NCBI RefSeq assembly: GCF_000026945.1
Contig: NC_012862.1
Span: 186,001-250,000 of the forward strand
Direction: 5' to 3'
Length of the DNA stretch: 64,000 nt
From: Candida dubliniensis CD36
Taxonomy: Eukaryota > Ascomycota > Pichiomycetes > Serinales > Debaryomycetaceae
The notes below the pieces were generated by a model. It had not been told where the DNA came from and ran no database searches. It was given only the letters and a program-made list of their open reading frames with translations. Position 1 is the stretch's first letter. Each line of letters begins with the position of its first letter. Positions 1 through 10,141 of this stretch are shown here, piece after piece. The position numbers and the translations under genes were made by a program.

Positions 1-155
1 TATGCTTACAGTGTGATTGTCGATAGTTTTGGCGTGCGTGAATCAAAAAACGCATACACAGAATGTTGCTTACAAAAGATAGATATTTTCTTGCAACCAA
101 AATTTCTTGCCTCCATTAAGTTGCATTCTAATTTCCAGTTGGCAAAGTCAGAAAT

Positions 156-2978
156 ATGTCGTCAAATTTCTTTAAGGATACCCAAAATAGTAAGGGAGTG
201 AGCTTGTTTGGAAGCAATCAATGTCCCGATGGAACTGGTGTGTCTTCTTTTAAAATACAGCCATCGCCTGCCATTGACATTGATAGTTCCTTGGGTTCAG
301 AGTTTGAGATAGGTTTGAATTTTGGCAAAGATGATTTACAACAGAAATTCCTTGACCTGGCCTGTGAGGTGAAAAATGATGTTGAAAAGTCAGAGATTTC
401 TTTGGCAACAACTTTTACGGAATCTTCCAAATCAAATGAAACAAGACCTAGTTTGAATTCATGTACTGATGCAAGTATAACTGAGCACGAAATTGGGTTT
501 GAAAGCAGAAAGTGTTTAAATACTGGTGCTCGTAAAACAAAAACATTGTGTTTGTTTAATCAGCCAAAGTCAAATAAAACAGGAAAGACTGAAAAACTGT
601 CCTCAACTACAAAGAAGGAAATCAAAAAGCTTTCTACGCCAAGGGTTTTTGACACCATTCAATTAGAAGAGCGAAGCAAAGCTAAGACTAGAAGTGCTCT
701 GAATGGAGGTGTATCAGAAACTCCGTTAAGGTCACAAATATCTGGCAATTTCCTGGCAGTGTCGTTTTCTGAATTAATTGGACAGGTGGAAGCCACAAAA
801 TACAATTTGGAAAAGGAATTGGAACTTACTCGGAGAAAGTTGCTGAAGATAGAAGCAGAGAAGCTAGAGAAGGAACAGTATATAAAAAATTTGAGTGATG
901 TGAATTCTCGAACCAAAAGCCAGGTGGAAGCCTTGTTCAAACATGTGACACAATTGGATTCTGATTTTAATGATTTGAGACATGATAAAGACAAAGCCGA
1001 AAAGAAATACCAAAAAATTAAAGATGACACAAATCGTTATAAAACCAAAGTAGGTGAATTTTTTTCCACTCTTGACGAATTGAAGCAGAGCATGAATTCC
1101 ATAAGAATGCAAATGCAAGTACATTTCAAGGTAAAAGAGTTGGAACTACAACAAAAAGATGTGCAGCTTGATGAGATGTCTGGGTTGTTGTCTGAGGAAA
1201 AAATCAGGTTAGCCGAAATGCAAAAAATATCATTTGACCTGTCGAAATTGGAATCCAAAATATTAGAATTATGCCGGGCTTTGGTGATCGACATATCTGG
1301 CCGCTTTTCCAACGAAATCAAACAAGCTATAGGGTCTGAGAATTTGAACAGCAGTTTAGAAGACAAGTTCGCTTTTGTTGAAAAAGAATTTAAAAATTTC
1401 ATATCGACCTCTATTGCTTCAAAAATAGCTGAATTGGAAGCAGCCATAGTTAATAAAGATCAAAACTTGAGTCTGTTGGTATGTTCTGAGTTTCAAAAAG
1501 CAGCTGCCCTTGAATCTGCAAATCACCTAACTACCAGAGAACAGTTGCTGATACAAATTGAGAACAACATCGGATTAATGCAAAAGAAGATTTTAGATGA
1601 TCAGGAATTGAGACTGGATTATGATCAGAAGCTAGCATTATTAGAGTCGGAAATCACACAATTGGAAAGAGCAAAAGTACAATTAGAAAGTGAGCTTTCT
1701 AGTCATAAAACTTCATCACATGATAGAATATTACATTTGACTGGAAAGCTGAATGAGCTAGAACAAGAATTAGCTACTGCTAGACAAAAAGTTATTGAAT
1801 GTGATTCTACCGCGGAAAAGCTGTTGCATGATCTTTTAAATGTTCAAGAAGAATTAAAATTAAAAAATGCTTTGTTAAATGAAAAAGATGCTGAATTGTG
1901 TGAGTTGCAAAAGAATTTCAAGGTCGAAGTAGCTGCTTTCCAATCAAAAACAAGCAAAGAAAAGAAAGAACACTTACTCATTGTGGAATCTAGAAACTGT
2001 TTGTTGAAAGAAGCTGAGGTCTTGAAAATGGTTATTAGGAGTATTTCCAGAGATTATGAAATTTGTCAAAAGGTAAAGGCAGATAATGACTTGGAACGTG
2101 ATAAATGGAAGATTAAATACGATGATATGAAGCTGCAAAATAATTTGCTTATGGAAACACTAAAGGACTGTTTTGCTCAAAATCAAGAAACAAATGACAC
2201 GGTATCACAACTTATACAACAACATAAAGAACAATTAAATATAATAAAGAAAGACTTAGAAGCTGAACACAAAAATTCAATACGATTGGAGCAAGCCAAT
2301 TTAAAATTACAGTCCGAAATACAATCCAAAGAATTGGCCATGAAACCGGAAGAGAGTATTACTTATTGTAAGAGGATGTTTGATGTTTTTGGTGAGGCTC
2401 TAAAGAATGAAGAGGCTCTAACAAAAGGTTTGGGTGTTCAGATCAAAGATATTTCAGAGTTTATGAAGAGTGATAGTGCCAGCTATAAGTGTGACCTCAA
2501 TAACTTGAATGAAACATTGAGTTCACTAAAAATACAATTGAAACATCCCATGGAGGTCTCGTCATTTAGGTTTGATAATAGCTGCACTTTGGGAGAACCT
2601 AAACAAAGCAATAATCAGCAATTATTGTTACCCCTCAATAATCAAAACCTTAGAGTCAACAACCCTACTGCTGTCATGGAATCTTCTGCTAAACTAACCC
2701 AAAGGATTAAAGGGAGAAAGAAAACACTAAAATCTCAGGAAACAGAGATCTCACAAGAGTCTCATAAAATGCACAGGATACACACAAGTGTCGATTCCAA
2801 TTCTGGAGCCAATTATTGTAAAGATACTATACTGTCAGCAAGTATTGTGGATCACAAGAAGTTGAATTTGACAAACAGAAATTCTAAAAAGACTCTAAAC
2901 AAGCAAATTGCTGATGATGTGTTTTCTCTTTCCCATATTACAAGTTCACCTCCTTCAAAGAAATCCAAGAAAAAATGA
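156..2978 (+). CDS. Long coiled-coil protein, candidate Zip1-type synaptonemal complex transverse filament protein
   Basis: A 940-residue protein. Residues 1-200 are Ser/Asp/Lys-rich and non-helical. About residues 205-790 are almost continuous Leu/Glu/Lys/Gln heptad-type coiled coil with very few prolines. The tail is basic and ends in a short Ser-Pro and poly-Lys cluster that would serve as a nuclear or DNA-binding signal. Globular-coil-globular architecture, a length close to S. cerevisiae Zip1 (875 residues), and an N-terminus opening M-S-S-N-F-F-K-D, which resembles Zip1 as I remember it, all suggest a transverse filament protein that links homologous chromosomes in meiosis. Coiled coils mimic each other, so a spindle-pole, kinetochore or vesicle-tethering protein is an alternative. 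The ATG at 156 is the first in frame and opens a Zip1-like start. Codon use is less extreme in A/T than in the rest of the window. The gene is intact, with no intron signals noticed. Confidence 0.5.
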   Translation: MSSNFFKDTQNSKGVSLFGSNQCPDGTGVSSFKIQPSPAIDIDSSLGSEFEIGLNFGKDDLQQKFLDLACEVKNDVEKSEISLATTFTESSKSNETRPSLNSCTDASITEHEIGFESRKCLNTGARKTKTLCLFNQPKSNKTGKTEKLSSTTKKEIKKLSTPRVFDTIQLEERSKAKTRSALNGGVSETPLRSQISGNFLAVSFSELIGQVEATKYNLEKELELTRRKLLKIEAEKLEKEQYIKNLSDVNSRTKSQVEALFKHVTQLDSDFNDLRHDKDKAEKKYQKIKDDTNRYKTKVGEFFSTLDELKQSMNSIRMQMQVHFKVKELELQQKDVQLDEMSGLLSEEKIRLAEMQKISFDLSKLESKILELCRALVIDISGRFSNEIKQAIGSENLNSSLEDKFAFVEKEFKNFISTSIASKIAELEAAIVNKDQNLSLLVCSEFQKAAALESANHLTTREQLLIQIENNIGLMQKKILDDQELRLDYDQKLALLESEITQLERAKVQLESELSSHKTSSHDRILHLTGKLNELEQELATARQKVIECDSTAEKLLHDLLNVQEELKLKNALLNEKDAELCELQKNFKVEVAAFQSKTSKEKKEHLLIVESRNCLLKEAEVLKMVIRSISRDYEICQKVKADNDLERDKWKIKYDDMKLQNNLLMETLKDCFAQNQETNDTVSQLIQQHKEQLNIIKKDLEAEHKNSIRLEQANLKLQSEIQSKELAMKPEESITYCKRMFDVFGEALKNEEALTKGLGVQIKDISEFMKSDSASYKCDLNNLNETLSSLKIQLKHPMEVSSFRFDNSCTLGEPKQSNNQQLLLPLNNQNLRVNNPTAVMESSAKLTQRIKGRKKTLKSQETEISQESHKMHRIHTSVDSNSGANYCKDTILSASIVDHKKLNLTNRNSKKTLNKQIADDVFSLSHITSSPPSKKSKKK

Positions 2979-4621
2979 ATAAATTGACTTGAAGGCAAAC
3001 TCTTAACAACAATAGAGAAATGGATTTCTGACCCCAATTGGGAAGGTAATTGAGGAATGTGAGTTCGTCACTTGTACCACTTTATGCTAGCATTAGTTTT
3101 TTTTTTTTTTAGTCTCTTATTTGTTTGTTACATTACACTATGCCAACATACGTATAAATAAATAAAGGCCTTGCAGTAAGTTGTTACTTTGCATAATTAG
3201 CCTAGATAAAAATGTGCGGTGGTGGTGGCTTTGGAGGCCACTAATTTGTGGGGTAGATGATAACCTGTTGGTATGTTTACGAAGTAAGTATCTAATTTAT
3301 TTAAGCATCTTTGTGTTATTGAATGTTCATGTTTTTATGCTGAATGGGTCCTTCCAATTTCTTTAGAATGGAGCCATCGAAATAACAGAAAGAAGACGAA
3401 AACGAGAGACTTTTTGTAGAAGTGACTTTCACCATCATACATACAAAAAGACAATAACCCAGAAGTTAAACACTCATTGGTGGTTCTTTTTTGAAATGTG
3501 TTAAAAAATAGAGTTTTGTCCGGGGTTGCTTTTGTTGTTTTTTTTTTTTTTTGTTTCGGACTTTTCTTTGCCAAACTTAATCAATAGTGCATTCAATTAA
3601 TATAGTATAGTGTGTCATTATGTTTTTAGATACAAATATTTAGGTAGTTGTGGAGGTGGTGGTGCCAAAAATTCTGGTGCAAGAGTGTCTATTTTTCTGA
3701 TGTTGTGGGGGTAGTCGTGTCTTGCTGCAAAATAAAACACCACTTTCTCCCTCCCCCACACTTGATTGTGCAACAATCTAAAATGATATAATTTTACCTG
3801 AATCGTATAACTTGTCTATTGCAAAATAATAACCACTACTACAAAGTATTAAGATGATTTAGTAGACAACTCATCTACAAATAAAGATGGCTTCTTTGTT
3901 TTCCCCAATAATTGGATAGATGTTTGTTTGGTAAAAAAAAAAATGTGTAAAAACCACCACAACCACAACCATTAAAAGATGTGACGAGAAATTTTGTGAA
4001 TAAAGGGAGCTCGGAGTTGACAAGAATTTCTTGGCCAAAACACAAAGATAATAATGATATTATTAAAAGAGTTTTCTATTATGTGATGGAACCAATTTCC
4101 TACTAATCATTTCAATAAAATAATTGATTAGCCATGCCACCTACTTTCAAAAACCGTCAACCTAAAATCTTCTCTTGTGTTTTCACAACGAAGCTATGGT
4201 TATGGTTTAATCTTCTTTAATTACTAATTCGTATCCTTTCTAACATTCACTGGAATACATTCTCTACTACTTTTGTTAAATATACGTTTCTCTCGTGGAT
4301 AAGAAATTTATTGGTATTACATACGGCAGACACTCAAATTGCTCATGTCGCCAAGTACTTTATGAGTTTCGCCCCCACTTTGCCGCATAAAATTGCTTTA
4401 TATTCTTTTTTTTTTTTTTTTGCAGTTCTTTCTCATGGATTCAGTATCAAGAGAACAGAATTTAACGTAAGTTTATGCTAGATTCCAACGTCGTCTCCTT
4501 CTCTTCTTCTTTTTATTATAAATACTGATCAGTTTTCTTGTATATCAGGTTGTTCAATTTGCTATTTTTTTGCTCTACTTATTTCTTTTTCTTCGTCAAA
4601 AGAATCTAACTATTAAAGAAT
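2979..4621. other. Intergenic region upstream of the first ATO gene (1.6 kb)
   Basis: No convincing gene. It contains several poly-T/poly-A tracts (near 3098-3110, 3540-3552 and 4408-4421), GGTGGT-rich patches near 3218-3240 and 3650-3662, and C-rich and CCACAACCACAACC patches near 3750 and 3955. The final 250 bases hold a pyrimidine-rich leader and the TATA box of the transporter gene. The length suggests a heavily regulated promoter, as expected for a carbon-source-responsive transporter. Confidence 0.6.
4517..4524 (+). promoter_or_regulatory. TATA box of first ATO gene
   Basis: TATAAATA lies 105 bases before the ATG at 4622. The second ATO gene has the same octamer at almost the same distance (109 bases), so the core promoter seems to have been copied with the gene. 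Confidence 0.6.
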
Positions 4622-5419
4622 ATGCCTTCCACATCTTCTCAAAAATCGGTTGGGTCGTCAGTCGTGGATGAAAATGATCCACAAGTTGGAAAAGTTGAAG
4701 TTTCTGGAGATGGAGGTGAGTTTGTTGTAATCAATCGTCATAAATATTATAGACATGAATTGATGGCAGCATTTGGTGGTACATTAAATCCAGGTGCTGT
4801 ACCATGGCCAAAGATCAATATAAACCCAGCTCCTCTTGGTTTATGTGCTTTTGCATTGAGTACCTTTGTTTTGTCACTTTATAATGCTCAAGCCATGGGA
4901 ATCAAAATTCCAAATATTGCTGTGTCTCTTGCCTTATTCTATGGTGGATTGGCTCAATTCCTTGCTGGATGCTGGGAATTTGTTACCGGTAACACTTTTG
5001 GTATGACAGCATTAACATCCTATGGGGCTTTTTGGTTAAGTTTTGGGGCCATTTTCATTGACAGTTTTGGTATCGTTGCTGCTTACGAAAAGTCAGAGGA
5101 AACTGTTCCTCAGTTAAAAAATGCTCTTGGATTTTATTTACTTGCTTGGGCAATTTTTACATTCATTTTATGGTTAAACACACTCAAGTCTACTGTTGCC
5201 TTTTGTGCTTTATTCTTTTGTTTATTTGTTACGTTTATCCTTTTAGCTGCTGGTGAGTTTAGTGGGAAGACTGCTCTTGCTCGTGCTGGTGGGGTTCTTG
5301 GTGTGATCACTGCTATTATAGCTTGGTATGTTGCTTTGGCTGGTACAGCTACCACTACAAACTCTTACTTCAGACCAATTTCCATTCCAATGCCAGGAAA
5401 TGTTGCTTTCAAGAAATAG
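4622..5419 (+). CDS. Ato/Gpr1/FUN34/YaaH family acetate-ammonia transporter, tandem copy 1
   Basis: A 265-residue plasma membrane protein with a roughly 85-residue cytosolic N-terminus followed by six predicted membrane segments. The family signature N-P-A-P-L-G-L starts near residue 68. Members move acetate or other short monocarboxylates and are linked to ammonia export; in Candida species this family is expanded and connected to alkalinisation on amino acids and growth on organic acids. The N-terminus is Ser-rich and contains the well-conserved G-D-G-G-E-F-V-x-I-N-R-H-K-Y-Y segment next to the membrane domain. The neighbour at 6478 is a same-length paralogue with very similar sequence throughout, showing a tandem duplication. 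The start at 4622 follows a TATA box and matches the paralogue's start. I cannot assign the exact ATO/FRP number. Confidence 0.95.
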   Translation: MPSTSSQKSVGSSVVDENDPQVGKVEVSGDGGEFVVINRHKYYRHELMAAFGGTLNPGAVPWPKININPAPLGLCAFALSTFVLSLYNAQAMGIKIPNIAVSLALFYGGLAQFLAGCWEFVTGNTFGMTALTSYGAFWLSFGAIFIDSFGIVAAYEKSEETVPQLKNALGFYLLAWAIFTFILWLNTLKSTVAFCALFFCLFVTFILLAAGEFSGKTALARAGGVLGVITAIIAWYVALAGTATTTNSYFRPISIPMPGNVAFKK

Positions 5420-5523
5420 TGACAGAACTTTTCTCAACTGTTACTTATTTGTCTAACTTTAATGCTTAATTTGATTGTTTGATTTCACAATTCAACCATA
5501 AATTTTATCTATATATCTCTGGG

Positions 5524-5540
5524 GGGACGGGAACCAACTA
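5524..5540 (+). promoter_or_regulatory. G-rich 3' element shared by the ATO pair, copy 1
   Basis: GGGACGGGAACCAACTA begins 105 bases after the stop codon. A near-identical element sits 101 bases after the stop of the second ATO gene. In an AT-rich setting a preserved GC-rich block at the same offset is striking. It could be a 3'-UTR or polyadenylation-associated element, or simply the best preserved scrap of the duplication. Confidence 0.45.
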
Positions 5541-6368
5541 GACATATTCTACCATTGCTATTCTTATTGTAATTATTATTATTTATTTATTTTGTCTTTT
5601 TTTTTTATATATATCAATATATTTACTATTTTCGGGGAACATCGTTTTGATAAATCTGTATTCACTTGGTACCAAAGAACGATCAGGTTAATACCAATTT
5701 GAAATGTCGCCTTGACAATTTAGATACAATTATATCTCTATTCAAGGAACTATTATTATCATCTTGCTGCTGTTCTCTTGACATATGCATGTAATCTGTT
5801 TTTCATTCTGTATTATACTTGTATAAATACTTGTATAAATACAGAACTTGTCATTGATACATATGGTAGCTTACAGTCACAGATGGAGCCACGGACATAA
5901 TTATTCCGAGTAAAGCCCAACACAACGCGACCCAACACGACAGGGAAAAAAAAAAAAGGAAACCTTCCCAAGAAAATATAATAATTTTTTTTTAAGATTT
6001 TGGCCATCAGGCAACTTTATTTTGTTTTGATTTGTTGCATCCTCTTAATGCTACCAGTTCAAATGATTTTCGATCTTCCAACTTCGTTTGTTCAAATTTT
6101 TTTTTTATTGTTTTACACAATTAATACTACATTTAGTGCATCAATGAAGTATACCGCTTCTGTGGTGAGTCTCTTTAGTGTCACCCACAAAAATATAGCC
6201 CAACAGTGTGTGGTGGTTTTGTGTTTATTTCATGTATGCATAACTATAAAACTAGCCCCACTCCGATGGATAAAAATTTTCCTCTCTGCTCTCGTTCCGT
6301 TTTCCACATTTTCCATAATTTGCAATTATATTGATGTTTAGTTTCCACCCCCCGTTTTCTTTTTAATA

Positions 6369-6376
6369 TATAAATA
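6369..6376 (+). promoter_or_regulatory. TATA box of second ATO gene
   Basis: TATAAATA lies 109 bases before the ATG at 6478, in the same arrangement as in the first copy. Confidence 0.6.
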
Positions 6377-6477
6377 CTTCCCACTTCCCTCTATATGTGT
6401 TCTTTCCCTTGAATGGAAATTCTTTGTTTTTATATAAAGTTCTACTATTTGTATTCAATATCAACAAAGAAAAAACT

Positions 6478-7275
6478 ATGACGTCTTCATCTTCTCAAAA
6501 ATCCGTTGGATCTTCAAACATAGATGCAGACCAAGCACCAATCAAAAAAGTACAAATTGCTGGAGATGGTGGTGAATTTGTTATTATCAACCGTCACAAG
6601 TACTACAGACATGACTTGATGGCAGCTTTCGGTGGTACTTTGAACCCAGGTGCTTCTCCTTGGCCAAAGATCAATATCAACCCTGCACCTCTCGGTTTGT
6701 GTGGGTTTGCCATGAGCACATTTGTCTTATCCCTCTACAATGCACAAGCTATGGGTATCAAAATTCCTAATGTGGTTGTTTCACTTGCATGTTTCTATGG
6801 AGGTGCAGCTCAATTTCTTGCTGGATGTTTTGAGTTTATTACTGGGAATACATTTGGTATGACTGCATTAACATCTTACGGGGCTTTCTGGTTGAGTTAT
6901 GCTGCCATCTTGATTGATAATTTTGGTATTGTCGCCGCTTATGAAGCTTCTGAAGAAACAGCTCCACAATTGGCAAACGCTATTGGATTTTTCTTACTTG
7001 CGTGGGCTATCTTTACGTTTATGTTGTGGTTGAATACATTGAAATCTACTGTCACTTTTAGTTCCTTGTTTTTCTTGTTGTTTGTAACATTCCTTTTGTT
7101 AGCTGGTGGTGAATTTAGTGGGAAAGTTGGTGTCACAAGAGCTGGTGGTGTTTTTGGTGTGATTACAGCCATTGTTGCTTGGTGGAATGCCTTGGCCGGT
7201 ACGGCTACTCCAACCAACTCTTACTTCCAACCTGTTTCTATTCCGTTGCCAGGTAACGTTGTATTTAAGAAATAG
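6478..7275 (+). CDS. Ato/Gpr1/FUN34/YaaH family acetate-ammonia transporter, tandem copy 2
   Basis: A 265-residue paralogue of the gene at 4622, identical in length and differing mainly by conservative changes. It has six membrane segments, the N-P-A-P-L-G-L signature near residue 68, and the same Ser-rich N-terminal cytosolic segment. I placed the start at the ATG at 6478, not at an in-frame upstream codon near 6397, because this matches the first copy exactly (M-x-S-x-S-S-Q-K-S-V-G-S-S) and the intervening sequence is a T-rich leader containing the promoter. The differences cluster in the first 30 residues and the C-terminal third (for example W-Y-V-A to W-W-N-A). It uses more C- and G-ending codons than copy 1, which may reflect stronger expression. 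The copies are likely to share regulation. Confidence 0.95.
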   Translation: MTSSSSQKSVGSSNIDADQAPIKKVQIAGDGGEFVIINRHKYYRHDLMAAFGGTLNPGASPWPKININPAPLGLCGFAMSTFVLSLYNAQAMGIKIPNVVVSLACFYGGAAQFLAGCFEFITGNTFGMTALTSYGAFWLSYAAILIDNFGIVAAYEASEETAPQLANAIGFFLLAWAIFTFMLWLNTLKSTVTFSSLFFLLFVTFLLLAGGEFSGKVGVTRAGGVFGVITAIVAWWNALAGTATPTNSYFQPVSIPLPGNVVFKK

Positions 7276-8280
7276 ATATATTCGTTTAGCTGAAGGTTAT
7301 TTCTATTGACTGGTACTATCATTTAATCATTTTTTTTTACTACCACTACTATTATTTATTTATTTATTCATTATTGGGACTGGGAACCAATTAATTAATT
7401 AAATTTTTTTTTAATTACTAATCGTTATATTACTCCTTTTTATAGTTTTATAGTTACGATACACGGGATATGCTTAACTTAACTAAGGTAGTCTTCTACA
7501 TGTTGTATCTCAGCTCTGTTTCTTCGTATGATTTGAATTGTAGAATGTGTCTACCCAATTTTTGTAGAAGTTTTATGGGTGCCATACTTTTGAGATGTTT
7601 GTATATGCAAGTGAAAACTAAATCTAATCGTAGCAATATCACAAGTGACACTATAAATTCTACCGAGGGTCATGTACACTGAGTGGAAGACAAGGAGTCC
7701 CCAAACTCTAAATAGAATAACATGCCTCAACTTACAAATAAGTTTTCTGATAGAATAATACAAAAGATATTATTGTTGTTGTCGCATTCATTTTAAACCA
7801 CTTGTTGGTATTAGTGGTCAAACGGTCGAGAATTCATCTGCTGACTAATAGTGCCACCACATCAGTTTTATATTTGATGTTTTTTTGTTTACAACGAAGA
7901 AAAAAAAAAAGAAAATAGAATTACGTAATTGATTGTGACATCTCTGTAGAGTTTGTATACAATTGGATACTACAACAACTTTTAAAGGATAGTTGCAAGT
8001 ATATGTATCATTATATTCCAACACTACTACATTAAGTAAATAAAGAGAGAGTTTATGATAAAATTCAATAACAGTTGTTATAAAACTTGAACATACGAAA
8101 TAAATCAAGGATAACTTTTTTTTTTTTTGAGACGATCTTGAGAGATATAGAGAGAAAGGCAAAATAGGAAAAGAAGGAAAAAAAAAAAAGAAAAACTTAC
8201 TACTAACTACAAATTGTGTTCAATCTACTGGAATCAAAACTAAATCACTTTGTCCTTCACATCACACATATTAGTTCAAG
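7276..8280. other. Intergenic region between ATO copy 2 and the RING ligase gene
   Basis: It begins with the 3' region of ATO copy 2, including the shared G-rich element, followed by AT-rich DNA with poly-T and poly-A tracts (8116-8128 and 8180-8191). Small open frames here (7470-7682 and minus 7551-7763) have no recognisable features. I see no RNA gene. Confidence 0.5.
7376..7393 (+). promoter_or_regulatory. G-rich 3' element shared by the ATO pair, copy 2
   Basis: GGGACTGGGAACCAATTA lies 101 bases after the stop codon and aligns with 5524-5540 with one extra T and one C-to-T change. Both copies follow a TTATTTATTTATT tract. Confidence 0.45.
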
Positions 8281-9921
8281 ATGCCTGACGACTCTGGAAC
8301 ATCGAACGATAGAAACAACAGTAATAATTTACTGAATGGTTCTGACGAAGATTCCAACAATAGAAGAAGAAATGAAGATAACCAACACAGTCATAGCAAT
8401 CGTAATGATAGAACTTCTGCCTCCCAAAATTCATCTTCCAATAGAAGTAATTCCAATAGGCTGCATCGTTTGGACTTTGGCATTTTTGATAGATTTATGG
8501 ATACATTTTTACGAGGCAGCAGAGGAAGAAACCATAATGTTCGTGGGCCTTCACCTGTAAGAAATGATATCAGTGAACAACTAACAAATGAAAACAATGC
8601 CAGAGATCAACAGGGACAATCAGAACAATCAAGCCAACGTTTACTGTCGGAACCACCTAGTTCCACTTCTTCTGCAAGTAACAGAGACGAAGAATCTGAT
8701 CGTGCCATAATCATAACTGTCAACTATGTATTTTCAGATGAAAATAGACCAGCTGTACCAAACAGATCAGGGTCTTTAATTATGTCCTTGCCGAATAATG
8801 CATCGAATCGTGAACCTAGTGTGATTCAAGAATTTATCCGTTTGGCCACTCAAATGGCGTATTCATCTATTGTTACTGGTCTCAATCGCGAGAGAGGAAC
8901 CACTATAGAAAAATTCAAATCATTTGATAATGTAAAGTTACATGATTTGGGCGAAAATCAAATTTGTTCAATTTGTTATGAGAAGTTTGAGGCTGAAGAA
9001 GAAGACGAAACGGTATCTCACAAGAAGAGGCGTCTTGTGGATGAAACATCGCAGACAACATCAAGTTCATCAAATGCCAGAAATACCAGAGAGGGAGAAA
9101 GCGAAGAAGAACAGCCTTCGCCATCTAATCCGTCACAGCCAGTGTATTTATCTGAATATGTTGGTGAGTTTAATCATAGTGCTGTCAAAATGCCTTGTTC
9201 TCATATATTTGGTAAAGGTTGTTTATGTGAATGGCTTAAACTACATACCACCTGTCCGTTGTGTAGATTTTCCGTTCTGGAGGAAACTACACCAGAAACT
9301 GATACAAATGATAGAACCAACAATGTGTCATTTTTCACAATACCTGCTGATGGTAATACTAATCCCTTGGGAAATGTCACTGTTCAGAACAATTTCAGTA
9401 ATGCTCCTTCGAATGACCAACCTCCACCCCGAGTGCATTATTTTGGCTTCAGTCCAATCCCATCACCAGGTTCAACCACACCGTCACTGAATTCAAGGTC
9501 TAATCCAATAGAGACTCCATTGAGACGTATATTTCGATCTACAAGAGCACGTCGAGAACGAGAGGCAAGACAAAACCAAGAATCAAATGATTTCCCGCAT
9601 ATAGATCCTTTTGCATTTGACTATCTTAGAAATAGGTTAGCAACGAGTGATAGACAGCCAGAACCACTATTTCCTTTTGGTATGAGTAGCAGAAGAACTG
9701 CCAATGGTGTTGAAACGACACTGACAGATCAAGTAGGGTCTGAAAGTGAAGACAATTTGAACATGAGAAGTCTTTTTGATGCTTCTCCCATGCCAGAAGC
9801 ACGTCGAAACGAAGATGATACAAGAGTTGGCAATGGTAGATCCAGTAACGAAACCACCAGCAACAATGAAAGTTCTACTAACATTTCACATGGTGATGGT
9901 GATGATGTGGACAATTTATGA
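8281..9921 (+). CDS. SAN1: San1-like nuclear RING ubiquitin ligase
   Basis: A 546-residue protein that is nearly all disordered (Asn, Ser, Arg, Glu-rich) except for a conserved helix segment at about 175-215 and a split RING finger at about 229-328. The RING starts with C-S-I-C, then has an insert of roughly 60-70 acidic/Ser-rich residues, then P-C-S-H-x-F-G-x-x-C-L-x-x-W-L and C-P-L-C-R. This order and the long disordered flanks match S. cerevisiae San1 (610 residues), the E3 ligase that recognises misfolded nuclear proteins directly through its disordered regions and ubiquitinates them with Cdc34/Ubc1. The C-terminal 200 residues are Arg-rich and then Asn/Asp/Ser-rich, consistent with substrate-binding segments. 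An insert inside the RING is also seen in San1. The start is the first in-frame ATG after an AT-rich leader. Confidence 0.85.
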   Translation: MPDDSGTSNDRNNSNNLLNGSDEDSNNRRRNEDNQHSHSNRNDRTSASQNSSSNRSNSNRLHRLDFGIFDRFMDTFLRGSRGRNHNVRGPSPVRNDISEQLTNENNARDQQGQSEQSSQRLLSEPPSSTSSASNRDEESDRAIIITVNYVFSDENRPAVPNRSGSLIMSLPNNASNREPSVIQEFIRLATQMAYSSIVTGLNRERGTTIEKFKSFDNVKLHDLGENQICSICYEKFEAEEEDETVSHKKRRLVDETSQTTSSSSNARNTREGESEEEQPSPSNPSQPVYLSEYVGEFNHSAVKMPCSHIFGKGCLCEWLKLHTTCPLCRFSVLEETTPETDTNDRTNNVSFFTIPADGNTNPLGNVTVQNNFSNAPSNDQPPPRVHYFGFSPIPSPGSTTPSLNSRSNPIETPLRRIFRSTRARREREARQNQESNDFPHIDPFAFDYLRNRLATSDRQPEPLFPFGMSSRRTANGVETTLTDQVGSESEDNLNMRSLFDASPMPEARRNEDDTRVGNGRSSNETTSNNESSTNISHGDGDDVDNL

Positions 9922-10141
9922 TTTTTATTTTCATTTTTTTTTTTTTTAAAAAATTGTTTATTCGGCATATTATCGGCGTTTGTTATTTTATTTTTTTCAA
10001 TCACATTCATTACAGTGTATTGTATCTTCTTTTTTTTTATTGTTTTTGTGTTTAATCAGCATATCTATATAAATGTTATATGTATAGTTTAGTATATAGT
10101 CATTTAATTGCATTCCTATTTCCTGGATACCTAAAAGAATT

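Larger units (their letters stand above)
5420..6477. other. Intergenic region between the two ATO genes (1.06 kb)
   Basis: It holds the 3' region of copy 1 (TTTATTTATTT tract, then a G-rich element at 5524-5540) and the promoter of copy 2, with a CT-rich leader and a TATA box. A short direct repeat (ACTTGTATAAATACTTGTATAA-type) lies at about 5817-5842. An open frame at 6000-6341 is not credible as a gene (Phe/Leu/Ile-rich from T-rich DNA, no conserved feature). Confidence 0.6.

Noticed and set aside
6000..6341. Open frame of 113 codons between the ATO genes
   Set aside because: It is Phe/Leu/Ile-rich from T-rich DNA, overlaps the promoter of the second ATO gene, and shows no motif.
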